This document shows positions 8,862 to 17,482 of a stretch of 64,000 nucleotides of DNA, piece by piece. How positions within the stretch are numbered: position 1 is the stretch's first letter; every line of letters begins with the position of its first letter. The notes beneath the pieces are model-generated. The model saw only the letters and a program-made list of their open reading frames with translations. It was not told the DNA's origin and ran no database searches. This DNA comes from an uncultured Clostridia bacterium (GTDB lineage: Bacteria; Bacillota; Clostridia; Oscillospirales; Acutalibacteraceae), in contig CAMLYM010000001.1 of NCBI GenBank assembly GCA_946491705.1, positions 1-64,000 on the forward strand, given 5' to 3'. Made by a program: the position numbers and the translations under genes.

Positions 8862-9556
8862 TGGCAAAGGGCAAGCTTCTTTCTACCTTTACCAAGGGCA
8901 TTGTGAAGGAAAACCCGGTGCTTCGCCTGGTGCTGGGCACCTGCCCGACCCTGGCGGTCACCACCATGGCAGAAAACGGCCTGTGGATGGGGATGGCGGC
9001 CACCCTCGTCCTTTTGGGGTCCAACGTGGTCATTTCCCTTACCCGCAAGGTCATTCCCGATAAGGTGCGCATTCCGGCCTTTATTACCATCATCGCCGGC
9101 TTTGTCACTCTGGTACAGATGCTGGTAAAGGCGTATGCCCCCGAGGTCAACGATAAGCTGGGCATTTTCCTGCCCCTGATCGTGGTCAACTGCATCATCC
9201 TGGCCCGGGCGGAAATGTTCGCCAGCAAAAACAAGGTGCTTCCCAGCATTTTAGATGCGCTGGGCATGGGAGTCGGTTTTACCGCGGCCTTGGTGCTTAT
9301 GGGCTCCATCCGAGAGCTTTTGGGCAGCGGCAGCCTTTTCGGCGTTCCCATCACCAGCAACTTCATTGATCCCATGATCGTGATGATTCTCCCGGCCGGC
9401 GGCTTCTTCGTGTTCGCCATTCTCATCGTGCTGGCCAACAAGCTCTCCGGCGACGGCAAAAAGGCCGTGCTCGGCTGCGCCGGATGCCCCTCCGCCGCCC
9501 ACTGCCCCAATGCTCAGACGGGCGGCTGTGAGGAAAAGAAGGAGGGTAAGCAGTAA
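8861..9556 (+). CDS. rnfE: Rnf complex subunit E (RsxE)
   Basis: A 231-residue membrane protein of the NqrD/RnfE family with about six helices; KENPVLRLVLGTCPTLAVT and NCIILARAEMFASKN are the signature segments, the latter including the cysteine that helps ligate the intramembrane 2Fe-2S centre shared with RnfA. An unusual cysteine-rich C-terminal tail (about residues 205-231: CAGCPSAAHCPNAQTGGC) could bind metal. The rnfA ATG overlaps its last base. Confidence 0.95.
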   Translation: MAKGKLLSTFTKGIVKENPVLRLVLGTCPTLAVTTMAENGLWMGMAATLVLLGSNVVISLTRKVIPDKVRIPAFITIIAGFVTLVQMLVKAYAPEVNDKLGIFLPLIVVNCIILARAEMFASKNKVLPSILDALGMGVGFTAALVLMGSIRELLGSGSLFGVPITSNFIDPMIVMILPAGGFFVFAILIVLANKLSGDGKKAVLGCAGCPSAAHCPNAQTGGCEEKKEGKQ

Positions 9557-10146
9557 TGCAAATGGCCATAACCATCCTGATTTCCGGAATTTTGACCGAT
9601 AACTTCGTGTTGTCCAAGTTTTTAGGCATCTGCCCGTTTTTGGGCGTATCCAAGAAGACCAATACTGCCGCCGGCATGAGCGCGGCCGTTATCTTCGTCA
9701 TGCTCATCGCCACGTTGGTGACCTATCCGGTATATGCCTGGCTGCTAGTTCCCAACGGCCTGGACTATCTGCAAACCATCGTGTTCATTCTGGTCATCGC
9801 GGCGCTGGTGCAACTGGTGGAAATTGCTCTGCGTAAATTCTTACCGCCGTTATACAATTCGTTGGGTATCTACCTGCCCCTCATTACCACCAACTGCGCG
9901 GTGCTGGGCGTGACCATCCTTAATTTCGACAACAACTATACCTACGGCGAGGCCCTCCTCAACGCCTTCGGCGCAGGCGTGGGCTTTTTGCTGGCGATGA
10001 TTCTTTTTGCAGGCGTGCGGGAGAAGCTGGAGGGGTGCGACATCCCCGAGTCCCTCAAAGGTCTGCCCATCACGCTCATCGCCGCTTCGCTGGTATCCAT
10101 CTCCTTCCTGGGCTTTCAGGGCCTGGCGGAAGGGCTATTCAAGTAG
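9556..10146 (+). CDS. rnfA: Rnf complex subunit A (RsxA)
   Basis: A 196-residue paralogue of RnfE with opposite membrane topology and six helices. It carries DNFVLSKFLGICPFLGVS and LPLITTNCAVLGV, whose cysteines correspond to those binding the intramembrane iron-sulfur centre. ATG 9556 is one base into the rnfE stop. Followed by 18 bases with AAAGGAGG for rnfB. Confidence 0.96.
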   Translation: MQMAITILISGILTDNFVLSKFLGICPFLGVSKKTNTAAGMSAAVIFVMLIATLVTYPVYAWLLVPNGLDYLQTIVFILVIAALVQLVEIALRKFLPPLYNSLGIYLPLITTNCAVLGVTILNFDNNYTYGEALLNAFGAGVGFLLAMILFAGVREKLEGCDIPESLKGLPITLIAASLVSISFLGFQGLAEGLFK

Positions 10147-10164
10147 AAAGGAGGCGCTTTTCCT

Positions 10165-10995
10165 TTGTTTCAAGAGATTTTGTTTCCGGTTATGATTGTC
10201 GGGATCATCGGCCTGCTGGCAGGCGTCGGCCTGGCGGTAGCGGCCATCGTCATGGCCGTGCCGGTGGACCGCAAGGCCCAGGCCATCAAAGAGGCGCTTC
10301 CTGGGGCCAACTGCGGCGCCTGCGGCTATTCCGGCTGCGAAGGGTACGCCAAGGCCCTGTCGGAAGGCTCGGCCCCGGCGGGGCTCTGTTCTCCGGGCGG
10401 CGCGCAGGTAGCCGAAGAGATCGCCTCCATTCTAGGGACCGCTCCGGCCCAAGTGGAGTATAAGACCGCGCTGGTCCGCTGCAACGGCACCACCCAGAAC
10501 ACCGGGGTGAAGATGGAGTACGACGGCCTGAGAAGCTGCGCGGCGGCCAGCATGTTTTACGGAGGCACGGGCAAATGCTCCTACGGCTGCATCGGCTATG
10601 GAGACTGCGTGGCGGCCTGTGAGTACGGAGCCATCCAAATTTGCAACGGGGTGGCGGTCATCAACCCGGCCCGGTGCAAAGGCTGCAACAAATGCGTCAC
10701 CGTCTGTCCCAAGCACATCATCGAGCTGGTCAGCGCCCAGGCAGCGTCGGTGGTGCGCTGCCACAACCAGGACAAGGGCGGCGAGACCCGCAAGCAATGC
10801 TCCGCCGGCTGCATCGGCTGCATGCGGTGCGTGAAGGCGTGTGAATTTGACGCGGTGCATGTGAAAAACTTCCTGGCAACGGTGGACTATGACAAGTGCA
10901 CCGGCTGCGGCAAATGCAACGAGGTCTGCCCGGTGGGGTGCATCAGCATTCTGAAGGTGCAGGAAATCCAGGAAAATCCCGCAATCGTTTCTTAA
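10165..10995 (+). CDS. rnfB: Rnf complex subunit B (ferredoxin-accepting iron-sulfur protein)
   Basis: A 276-residue electron entry subunit: an N-terminal membrane helix, the RnfB 4Fe-4S domain (GANCGACGYSGCEGYAKAL) and several ferredoxin motifs in series (CIGYGDCVAAC, CKGCNKCVTVCP, CIGCMRCVKAC, CTGCGKCNEVCP). The start is TTG at 10165, set by AAAGGAGG about 10 bases before; no ATG is near. As in acetogens and clostridia, RnfB is the last gene and is longer than the proteobacterial form. Its stop is followed by the operon terminator. Confidence 0.95.
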   Translation: MFQEILFPVMIVGIIGLLAGVGLAVAAIVMAVPVDRKAQAIKEALPGANCGACGYSGCEGYAKALSEGSAPAGLCSPGGAQVAEEIASILGTAPAQVEYKTALVRCNGTTQNTGVKMEYDGLRSCAAASMFYGGTGKCSYGCIGYGDCVAACEYGAIQICNGVAVINPARCKGCNKCVTVCPKHIIELVSAQAASVVRCHNQDKGGETRKQCSAGCIGCMRCVKACEFDAVHVKNFLATVDYDKCTGCGKCNEVCPVGCISILKVQEIQENPAIVS

Positions 10996-11011
10996 AAAAG
11001 TCATATGGCAG

Positions 11012-11047
11012 AAAACCAGCCCGCCGAGATTTCGGCGGGCTGGTTTT
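11012..11047 (+). terminator. rnf operon terminator
   Basis: A 16-base-pair perfect stem (AAAACCAGCCCGCCGA, loop GATT) with a T-run at its 3' side, 16 bases after the rnfB stop. The A- and T-rich ends make it bidirectional. Confidence 0.92.
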
Positions 11048-11127
11048 CTATTTGCGGTAGAAATCAGTCCCATAAAAACGGATTGTGGACATTTGCTTAA
11101 TTGCGTTCACATATAATTTCAAAATTA

Positions 11128-11156
11128 TTGCTTTTTCACCAATAAAGTGCTATAAT
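11128..11156 (+). promoter_or_regulatory. Promoter of the cas operon
   Basis: TTGCTT (11128-11133), 17-base spacer, TATAAT (11151-11156), in an AT-rich stretch that contrasts with the flanking genes. About 75 bases separate the -10 box from the cas3 start. Confidence 0.6.
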
Positions 11157-11204
11157 ACTGTTAAATTTTAGTTGTTTTAAGTGCTCAACTAAGAAAATCT
11201 ACGA

Positions 11205-11218
11205 TTTTCGTACGAAAA
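11205..11218 (+). promoter_or_regulatory. 14-base perfect palindrome in the cas operon leader
   Basis: TTTTCGTACGAAAA is a perfect palindrome about 50 bases after the -10 box and directly before the cas3 ribosome binding site; it overlaps a second inverted repeat GAAAATC/GATTTTC starting at 11193. It could be an operator or an RNA hairpin that hides the ribosome binding site. Confidence 0.4.
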
Positions 11219-11231
11219 AGGGGGATTGCCC

Positions 11232-13379
11232 ATGACCATCTATTTGGGGCACCGCGCCGAAGATGGCCGGGAGCAGCTGCTTTTGGACCATTTGACCGGC
11301 GTCGCCCGGTACGCGCAGGCCTTCGCCGATTCCTTTGGCGCCGGTGCGCTTGCGTACCAAATCGGCCTTGCCCACGACGCCGGCAAGTATTCGGACAAGT
11401 TTCAGCGCCGCATTCGCGGCGCAGCCGTGCAGGTGGATCATTCCACCGCAGGGGCGCAGCTGATGATTGAGCGGAGAAACGCCCCCGCCGCCTACTGCAT
11501 CGCCGGCCACCACGGAGGACTGCCCGACGGCGGCGGGCAGTATGACCAGGCGCAGCCCACCCTGTCTGCCCGCAAAGAAAAGCCGGTGGAACCTTACGAC
11601 GGATTTTGGCGGGAGGTGACGCTCGAACCGGCGGCGTTTGCTCCCCCAACCATCTTAGGCAGTGGGGGCTTTACCGCCTCCTTTTGGATTCGAATGCTCT
11701 TTTCCTGCCTGGTGGACGCAGACTATCTGGATACCGAGGCCTTTATGCAGGGAAAAAAGCCGCCTAGGGGAGACTACGCTTCCATTGAGGAACTGCTTGC
11801 CCGCCTGTACCGGTACATGGAAAAAAACTTTAAAAACCCAAAAGGTGATCTCAACCGGGAGCGGTGTGCCATTTTGCAGGCCTGCATGGATGCGGGTAGG
11901 CAGCAAAGCCCCGGGCTTTTTACCCTGACGGTTCCCACCGGCGGAGGAAAAACCGTATCCTCCCTGGCCTTTGCGCTCGAGCACGCGAAGAGACATCACC
12001 TTAAGCGCGTGATCTACGTCATTCCGTTTACCTCGATCATCGACCAAACGGTGAGCGGGTTTGAAAAGATTTTGGGGAAAGAGAATGTGCTGGCCCATCA
12101 TTCCGGCGTGGAATATGAGGACGGGGAAGGAAACGATTCCGACCAGTCCCGCAAAAAGCTGGCGGCGGAAAACTGGGACATGCCCGTGGTGGTCACCACG
12201 GCAGTGCAGTTTTTCGAGTCCCTCTTTTCCAATAAGACTTCCCGATGCCGCAAGCTTCATAACATCGCCCAGAGCGTGATCATCTTTGACGAGGCCCAGA
12301 CCATTCCGCTGCCATACCTAAAACCCTGCGTGCGCGCCATCGCGGAGCTGACCGTCAACTATCGCACGTCCTGCGTGCTGTGTACCGCCACCCAGCCTGC
12401 ACTGGGCCCCCTGTTTGCCGAAGTTCTGCCCGCGCTTCAAAGCCGGGAGCTGTGCCCGCCGCTCAACTACGATGTATTTCGCCGGGTGCAGTATGCGAAC
12501 TTGGGCAAGCTTTGCGACGAGGAACTGGCGTCCCGGCTCAACGGGCATACCCAGGTGCTCTGCGTGGTCGGTTTGCGCAAGCATGCACAAACGGTTTTCG
12601 CGCTTCTTGAGCAGAAGGGAAGCGTGCACCTATCCACTCTGATGACCCCGCGGCACCGCCGCATCATGCTTCGGCTCATCCGCAGGCGGCTCAAAAGGGG
12701 TAGGACCTGCCGGGTGGTTTCCACCAGCCTCATTGAAGCGGGGGTGGACGTGGACTTCCCGGTGGTTTACCGGGCCGAAGCGGGGCTTGACTCGGAAATT
12801 CAGGCCGCCGGGCGCTGCAACCGGGAGGGAAGCCGCCCTCTGGAGGAAAGCTTTGTCTATCTTTTTACGCCGGAGGACGCCTATACCGCTCATCTGCCGC
12901 ACATGCTCCGCCGCCCTATGGAAACCGCCCGGAATGTGGTTCGCGGCTGCAGAGAGCTCGACGCGCCCGAAACCATCGAGCGGTATTTTACCCAGCTTTA
13001 TCAGCTCAGCGGGCCTCTTCTGGACCAAAAGCAGGTGGTATCCCGGTTCGAGAAGGCCCAGGGAAGTTATCCCTTTGCCACCGTAGCGGGGGACTTTCGC
13101 TTGATCGAAACGAATACCCGCGCCGTCATCATTCCCAAAGGGGCGCAATACCGCAAGCTGGAGGAGCGGCTGCGAAGCGGGGAGCGTTCGCGTGGATTGT
13201 TTCGCAAGCTGGGAGTCTTTACGGTCAGTGTCTACGAGCGGCAGTTTGAGGCTCTGGCGGGCCGGGGCGCGCTGGAATTTCTCGACGAGCAGGTTGCCAT
13301 TTTGCGGGACCTGACGCTTTACGACGGAAAGACCGGGCTGAAAATACCGGAAGGGTGCGGGGAAGTGCTGTTTGTCTAA
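11232..13379 (+). CDS. cas3: CRISPR-associated helicase/nuclease Cas3 (type I-C)
   Basis: A 715-residue fusion of an N-terminal HD nuclease and a superfamily 2 helicase that degrades DNA marked by Cascade. HD residues are H20 and H48-D49 (GLAHDAGKY). The helicase has Walker A VPTGGGKT (K240), the DEAQ box at 353-356, SAT-type motif III as LCTATQPAL, and motif VI in AAGRCNREG. ATG 11232 follows GGGGG; a TTG six bases upstream is less likely. Length and order fit type I-C. It is separated from cas5 by 147 bases that hold an attenuator-like structure. Confidence 0.95.
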   Translation: MTIYLGHRAEDGREQLLLDHLTGVARYAQAFADSFGAGALAYQIGLAHDAGKYSDKFQRRIRGAAVQVDHSTAGAQLMIERRNAPAAYCIAGHHGGLPDGGGQYDQAQPTLSARKEKPVEPYDGFWREVTLEPAAFAPPTILGSGGFTASFWIRMLFSCLVDADYLDTEAFMQGKKPPRGDYASIEELLARLYRYMEKNFKNPKGDLNRERCAILQACMDAGRQQSPGLFTLTVPTGGGKTVSSLAFALEHAKRHHLKRVIYVIPFTSIIDQTVSGFEKILGKENVLAHHSGVEYEDGEGNDSDQSRKKLAAENWDMPVVVTTAVQFFESLFSNKTSRCRKLHNIAQSVIIFDEAQTIPLPYLKPCVRAIAELTVNYRTSCVLCTATQPALGPLFAEVLPALQSRELCPPLNYDVFRRVQYANLGKLCDEELASRLNGHTQVLCVVGLRKHAQTVFALLEQKGSVHLSTLMTPRHRRIMLRLIRRRLKRGRTCRVVSTSLIEAGVDVDFPVVYRAEAGLDSEIQAAGRCNREGSRPLEESFVYLFTPEDAYTAHLPHMLRRPMETARNVVRGCRELDAPETIERYFTQLYQLSGPLLDQKQVVSRFEKAQGSYPFATVAGDFRLIETNTRAVIIPKGAQYRKLEERLRSGERSRGLFRKLGVFTVSVYERQFEALAGRGALEFLDEQVAILRDLTLYDGKTGLKIPEGCGEVLFV

Positions 13380-13421
13380 GCACAGGCGGCGATTAAAAAA
13401 ATTTCGGAGGAAAGACCGGCA

Positions 13422-13469
13422 ATGAAAAAGGAAAGAGGGAATGCCACTGAAAGGAAGGTTGTATTTTGA
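13422..13469 (+). CDS. Possible 15-residue leader peptide between cas3 and cas5
   Basis: GGAGGAAAGACCGGCA precedes ATG AAA AAG, giving MKKERGNATERKVVF and a TGA at 13467. The stop touches the first base of an intrinsic terminator hairpin. A real ribosome binding site and this placement suggest a translated leader that senses ribosome progress; chance cannot be excluded for so short a frame. Confidence 0.3.
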   Translation: MKKERGNATERKVVF

Positions 13470-13497
13470 CAGCCGAATGATCCGGCTGCTCTTTTTT
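13470..13497 (+). terminator. Terminator/attenuator between cas3 and the Cascade genes
   Basis: CAGCCG, loop AATGATC, CGGCTG, then CTCTTTTTTG. The stem is only six pairs but GC-rich with a good T-run, so partial termination is expected. It would lower transcription of cas5-cas8c-cas7-cas4-cas1-cas2 relative to cas3, unless another promoter starts behind it. Confidence 0.55.
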
Positions 13498-13526
13498 GAA
13501 ACGGAAAAGAAATGGGGGGATATTTT

Positions 13527-14180
13527 ATGAGCAAAGGAATTCAAGTGGAGGTCTGGGGCCCCTATGCTCTGTTTACCCGCCCGGAGCTGAAGGTGGAGCG
13601 GGTGAGCTATGACATCATTACGCCCAGCGCGGCGCGGGGGCTAATAGAGGCCATCTACTGGCATCCGGGGCTGCGGTGGTGCATTGACCGCATTCATCTG
13701 CTCAGCCCCATCGCGTTTACCAACATCCGCCGCAACGAGGTCAAAAGCAAACTGCTCGTTTCCACCGCGCGCAGCGCGATGATGGGGACCGGTAAACTCC
13801 CCGCCCTTTATACCGGGGAGGACATCCAACAGCGCGCGTCTATGGTGCTTACGGATGTGCATTACGTCATCGACGCCCATTTTGTGCTGACGGACAAGGC
13901 CGCGCCCTCCGACAACGAGGGCAAATTTATCGACATCGCCCGCCGCCGCCTTTCCAGGGGCCAGTGTTTCCATTCGCCCTGCTTCGGATGCCGGGAGTTT
14001 CCCGCCTCCTTCCGGGCATGGGAGGGCGGACCCGTGCCCGCCATCGACGAAACCCGCGACCTGGGGCTGATGCTGTACGACATGGACTATTCTAACCCCA
14101 GAGACATTCAGCCCACCTTTTTCCGTGCGAAGCTGGAAAAGGGCGTCCTAGAGGTGGCGGGGCAGGAGGTGCTGCGATGA
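13527..14180 (+). CDS. cas5c: Type I-C Cas5 (Cas5c/Cas5d), pre-crRNA endonuclease
   Basis: A 217-residue RAMP-superfamily protein. In type I-C systems, which lack Cas6, this subunit cuts pre-crRNA and stays on the 5' handle in Cascade. SYDIITPSAARGLIEAIYW and HLLSPIAFTNIRRNEVKSK are the recognisable Cas5d segments. The start at 13527 has GGGGGG at six-base spacing; ATG 13512 would read through that site. Its stop overlaps the cas8c start (ATGA). Confidence 0.94.
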   Translation: MSKGIQVEVWGPYALFTRPELKVERVSYDIITPSAARGLIEAIYWHPGLRWCIDRIHLLSPIAFTNIRRNEVKSKLLVSTARSAMMGTGKLPALYTGEDIQQRASMVLTDVHYVIDAHFVLTDKAAPSDNEGKFIDIARRRLSRGQCFHSPCFGCREFPASFRAWEGGPVPAIDETRDLGLMLYDMDYSNPRDIQPTFFRAKLEKGVLEVAGQEVLR

Positions 14181-15937
14181 TTCTCCAAGCGCTAACCAAG
14201 TATTACGACGCGCTGCTCACACAAGGCGCCATCTCGCCCCCCGGTTGGTGCGACGCGAAGGTTTCCTATGCGCTGCACATCGGGGAAAACGGGGAACTGC
14301 TGGACGTTTTTTCCCTCAAGCAGCCTTCCCCCGACGGCAAGCGGGAGGTGCCGCAGATTCTCCGGGTGCCCGAGCAGACGAAACGGGCGGTGAACGTGGC
14401 GTCCAACTTTTTGTGTGACAACAGCTCTTACCTTCTGGGAATCGACGCCAAGGGCAAGCCGGCTCGGACCCTCGAGTGCTTTGAGGCGGCCCGCGCCCTG
14501 CACGAAGCGGTGCTGGCAGATGCGGATTCGCCTGCCGCCCGGGCCGTCCTGGCCTATTTCGCCCGGTGGGAACCGGATAAGGCCGCATCTCACCCTGCCC
14601 TGCAGGAAACCCTTTCCGATATCCTCAAAGGGGCCAACCTAGTCTTTTGGATAAACGGTGGGTACGCCCAGGAGGATCCCGCCGTCCGCGCCGCGTGGGA
14701 AGGCCGCCGGGGCGAAGAGGAAGCTCCCTGCGGACGGTGCCTGGTTACCGGGGAAACCGCCCCCATTGCCGTGCTGCATCCTTCCATCAAGGGTGTGAAG
14801 GATGCCCAGTCCAGCGGGGCGTCTCTCGTCTCCTTCAATGCCGACGCCTTCGAGTCCTACGGCAAGGAGCAGCGGGACAAGACCGGCCAGGGCTTCAATT
14901 CACCGGTCAGTAAGCGGGCGGCCTTTGCCTACGGGACGGCCCTCAACCAGCTGCTGCGGGACCGGGAGCATGTACAGGTAGTGGGGGATACCACCATCGT
15001 CTACTGGGCCGAGGACGGGGAGCCTCTCTGCCAGGATCTCTTCGGCGCAGGCATGTTCGGCGCGCCCAGCAGCCGGATGACGCAAAACGATTTAAACCGG
15101 GCCATCATAGCGCTGGCAAAGGGAAAGCCGGTAAAGGTAAATGATGCCCTGTTAAACCCGGACAACCATTTTTATGTGCTCGGCCTTGCGCCAAGTGCGG
15201 CCAGAGTCAGTGTGCGGTTCTTTTATATGGATACCTTTGGCCGCATTCTGACCCATCTGCACGAGCATCACGAGCGGCTGCGCATTGAGCCGGTTGGGCT
15301 GTATCCCCCGTCCGTCTGGCAGCTGCTCAGCGCCACCGTCAACCCAAACAGCCGGGATAAAAAAGCCTCCCCGCCCATGGCGGGCGCTATGGTCCGGGCA
15401 GTGCTGGCCGGCGGGATGTACCCGGTTTCCCTGTTTGAGAATACCATGATGCGCATTCGCGCCGAGCGGGAGGTGTCCCCCAGGCGCGCGGCGATTCTCA
15501 AAGCGTTTTTTCTGCGCAACCAGATGTTTGCCGTCCCAAAGGAGGTTTTAGACGTGAAGTTAAACGAGGAAAGCGCTTATCTGCCTTACGTGCTCGGCCG
15601 GCTTTTTGCCGTGCTGGAAAAAATACAGCTGGATGCCAATCCGGGTGTCAACGCGACCATCAAGGACAAGTATTTCAACAGCGCCATGGCGATGCCGGCG
15701 GGGATTTTTCCGCTTTTGACCAAGCTCTCTCAAAGCCATTTGCGTAAGCTGGAGGAACGCCGCCGCATCTACTATGAAAGAATGATTACCGATCTAAAGG
15801 GCCGCATAGGGGAAACCCTGCCCGCCCGCCTGTCTTTGGTCGAGCAGGGCACCTTTGATCTGGGGTATTACCATCAGGTGCAAAAGCTGTATACAAAGAA
15901 ACACAAGGAGGAAAAAGAAGATGGCGGAGCCGATTAA
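14177..15937 (+). CDS. cas8c: Type I-C Cascade large subunit Cas8c (Csd1)
   Basis: A 586-residue Csd1-family large subunit that recognises the PAM and recruits Cas3. Family features seen are the N-terminal KYYDALL start, the central CGRCLVTGE and IKGVKDAQSSGASLVSFN segments, and NPDNHFYVLGLAPSAARVSVRFF. CGRC near residue 190 may be part of a metal site. Length is normal. Translation is coupled to cas5 by overlap; cas7 starts inside its last codons. Confidence 0.94.
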   Translation: MILQALTKYYDALLTQGAISPPGWCDAKVSYALHIGENGELLDVFSLKQPSPDGKREVPQILRVPEQTKRAVNVASNFLCDNSSYLLGIDAKGKPARTLECFEAARALHEAVLADADSPAARAVLAYFARWEPDKAASHPALQETLSDILKGANLVFWINGGYAQEDPAVRAAWEGRRGEEEAPCGRCLVTGETAPIAVLHPSIKGVKDAQSSGASLVSFNADAFESYGKEQRDKTGQGFNSPVSKRAAFAYGTALNQLLRDREHVQVVGDTTIVYWAEDGEPLCQDLFGAGMFGAPSSRMTQNDLNRAIIALAKGKPVKVNDALLNPDNHFYVLGLAPSAARVSVRFFYMDTFGRILTHLHEHHERLRIEPVGLYPPSVWQLLSATVNPNSRDKKASPPMAGAMVRAVLAGGMYPVSLFENTMMRIRAEREVSPRRAAILKAFFLRNQMFAVPKEVLDVKLNEESAYLPYVLGRLFAVLEKIQLDANPGVNATIKDKYFNSAMAMPAGIFPLLTKLSQSHLRKLEERRRIYYERMITDLKGRIGETLPARLSLVEQGTFDLGYYHQVQKLYTKKHKEEKEDGGAD

Positions 15938-16811
15938 AAACCGTTATGAATTTGTGATTCTTTTCGACGTGGAGAACGGCAACCCCAACGGGGACCCCGA
16001 CGCGGGCAATCTGCCCCGGTTAGACCCGGAAACCGGCTACGGGCTGGTAACCGACGTGTGTTTAAAACGCAAAATCCGCAATTATGTGGAAACCGTCAAA
16101 GAAGGGGAGTCCGGCTACCGCATCTATATCAAGAGCGGCGTTCCGCTCAACCGCTCCGACGCCGAGGCGTTTACCGGCCTTGAGATTGATCCCAAGACCA
16201 TTAAGGAGCTCAAAAAGAAGGACGACCAGCTGGACACAAAGGTCCGGGATTGGATGTGCCGCGAATTTTACGACATCCGTACCTTCGGCGCAGTTATGAC
16301 CACGTTTATGAAAAACAACCTCAACTGCGGACAGGTGCGCGGCCCGGTGCAGCTGGGCTTCGCCCGGTCGGTGGACCCTATTGTTCCTCAAGAGGTCACC
16401 ATCACCCGCGTCGCCATCACCACCGAGGACGCCGCCCAGGATAAAGTCACCGAAATGGGCCGCAAATACATTGTCCCTTATGCCCTTTACCGGTGCGAAG
16501 GGTATGTTTCCGCCAACTTAGCCCGCAAGACCACCGGGTTTTCCGAAGAGGACCTGGACCTTCTCTGGCAGGCGATCCTCAACATGTTTGAAAACGACCG
16601 CTCCGCCGCCCGGGGCAAGATGGCCGTGCGCCAGCTCATCGTTTTCCGGCACGACAGCGAGCTTGGCAACGCCCCCGCTTACAAGCTGTTCGATACGGTT
16701 ACCGCCCGGTGCCGCGACGGGGTGGTAAGCCCTCGTTCCTATCGGGATTATGAAGTTGTCATTGACACCGATTCTCTTCCGGAGGGCGTGACCTGCACGC
16801 AGCTGGTGTGA
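15921..16811 (+). CDS. cas7c: Type I-C Cascade backbone Cas7 (Csd2)
   Basis: A 296-residue RAMP protein that forms the crRNA-binding filament. FDVENGNPNGDPDAGNLPR near the N-terminus is the hallmark of Csd2, and TFGAVMTTF follows. ATG 15921 has AAGGAGG at proper distance and overlaps the end of cas8c by 17 bases. Its stop overlaps the cas4 start (GTGA). Confidence 0.95.
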   Translation: MAEPIKNRYEFVILFDVENGNPNGDPDAGNLPRLDPETGYGLVTDVCLKRKIRNYVETVKEGESGYRIYIKSGVPLNRSDAEAFTGLEIDPKTIKELKKKDDQLDTKVRDWMCREFYDIRTFGAVMTTFMKNNLNCGQVRGPVQLGFARSVDPIVPQEVTITRVAITTEDAAQDKVTEMGRKYIVPYALYRCEGYVSANLARKTTGFSEEDLDLLWQAILNMFENDRSAARGKMAVRQLIVFRHDSELGNAPAYKLFDTVTARCRDGVVSPRSYRDYEVVIDTDSLPEGVTCTQLV

Positions 16812-17482
16812 CCGATTTTCAGGAAGAAGAGTATCTGGCTATCTCCGGCATCCAGCATTTCGCCTTTTGCCGGCGCCAATGGGCGCTGATCCATTTGGAA
16901 CGCCAATGGGCGGAAAACCTGCGCACGGTGGACGGGCAGCTCCTTCACCAGCGCGCCCACGACGCAGCGCAAACCGAAAGCCGCGGGGACACCCTGCTCG
17001 TCCGCGGCCTTCCGGTGGTATCCCATACCCTCTGCGTGCAGGGCGTGTGTGATGTGGTGGAATTTCACCGGGACGCAGCCGGCATTTCCCTTGCCGGCCG
17101 GGAAGGCCGTTGGGTTCCCTACCCGGTGGAATACAAGAAGGGAAAGCCGAATGCTTACGGGGCGGACGAACTGCAGCTGTGCGCCCAGGCCATCTGTCTA
17201 GAGGAAATGCTGCTGTGTAGCATTTCGGAGGGCGCTCTTTTCTATGGGGAACCCCACCGGCGCACTCCTGTGCTCTTTGACGATGCCCTGCGGGAAAAGG
17301 TCCTCGCTATGCTCAGGGAGATGCGAACGCTTATGGCACGAAGCCACACGCCCAAGGCAACGCCCGGCAAATCCTGCAATGCTTGCTCCCTCAATGATCT
17401 CTGCCTGCCAAGGCTTGCCCGTATTCCGGCCGCTTCCGACTATCTGCGTCAGCATCTGCCGGATAAGGAGGATGTCCCATGA
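16808..17482 (+). CDS. cas4: Cas4 exonuclease (spacer acquisition)
   Basis: A 224-residue RecB-family iron-sulfur nuclease. C21 (FAFCRRQW) and the C-terminal C-x2-C-x5-C (CNACSLNDLC) supply the four 4Fe-4S cysteines; PVEYKKGKP is the nuclease core with the catalytic lysine. In type I-C, Cas4 acts with Cas1-Cas2 to select PAM-bearing prespacers. The start is GTG overlapping the cas7 stop; the gene overlaps cas1 by four bases. Confidence 0.94.
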   Translation: MTDFQEEEYLAISGIQHFAFCRRQWALIHLERQWAENLRTVDGQLLHQRAHDAAQTESRGDTLLVRGLPVVSHTLCVQGVCDVVEFHRDAAGISLAGREGRWVPYPVEYKKGKPNAYGADELQLCAQAICLEEMLLCSISEGALFYGEPHRRTPVLFDDALREKVLAMLREMRTLMARSHTPKATPGKSCNACSLNDLCLPRLARIPAASDYLRQHLPDKEDVP

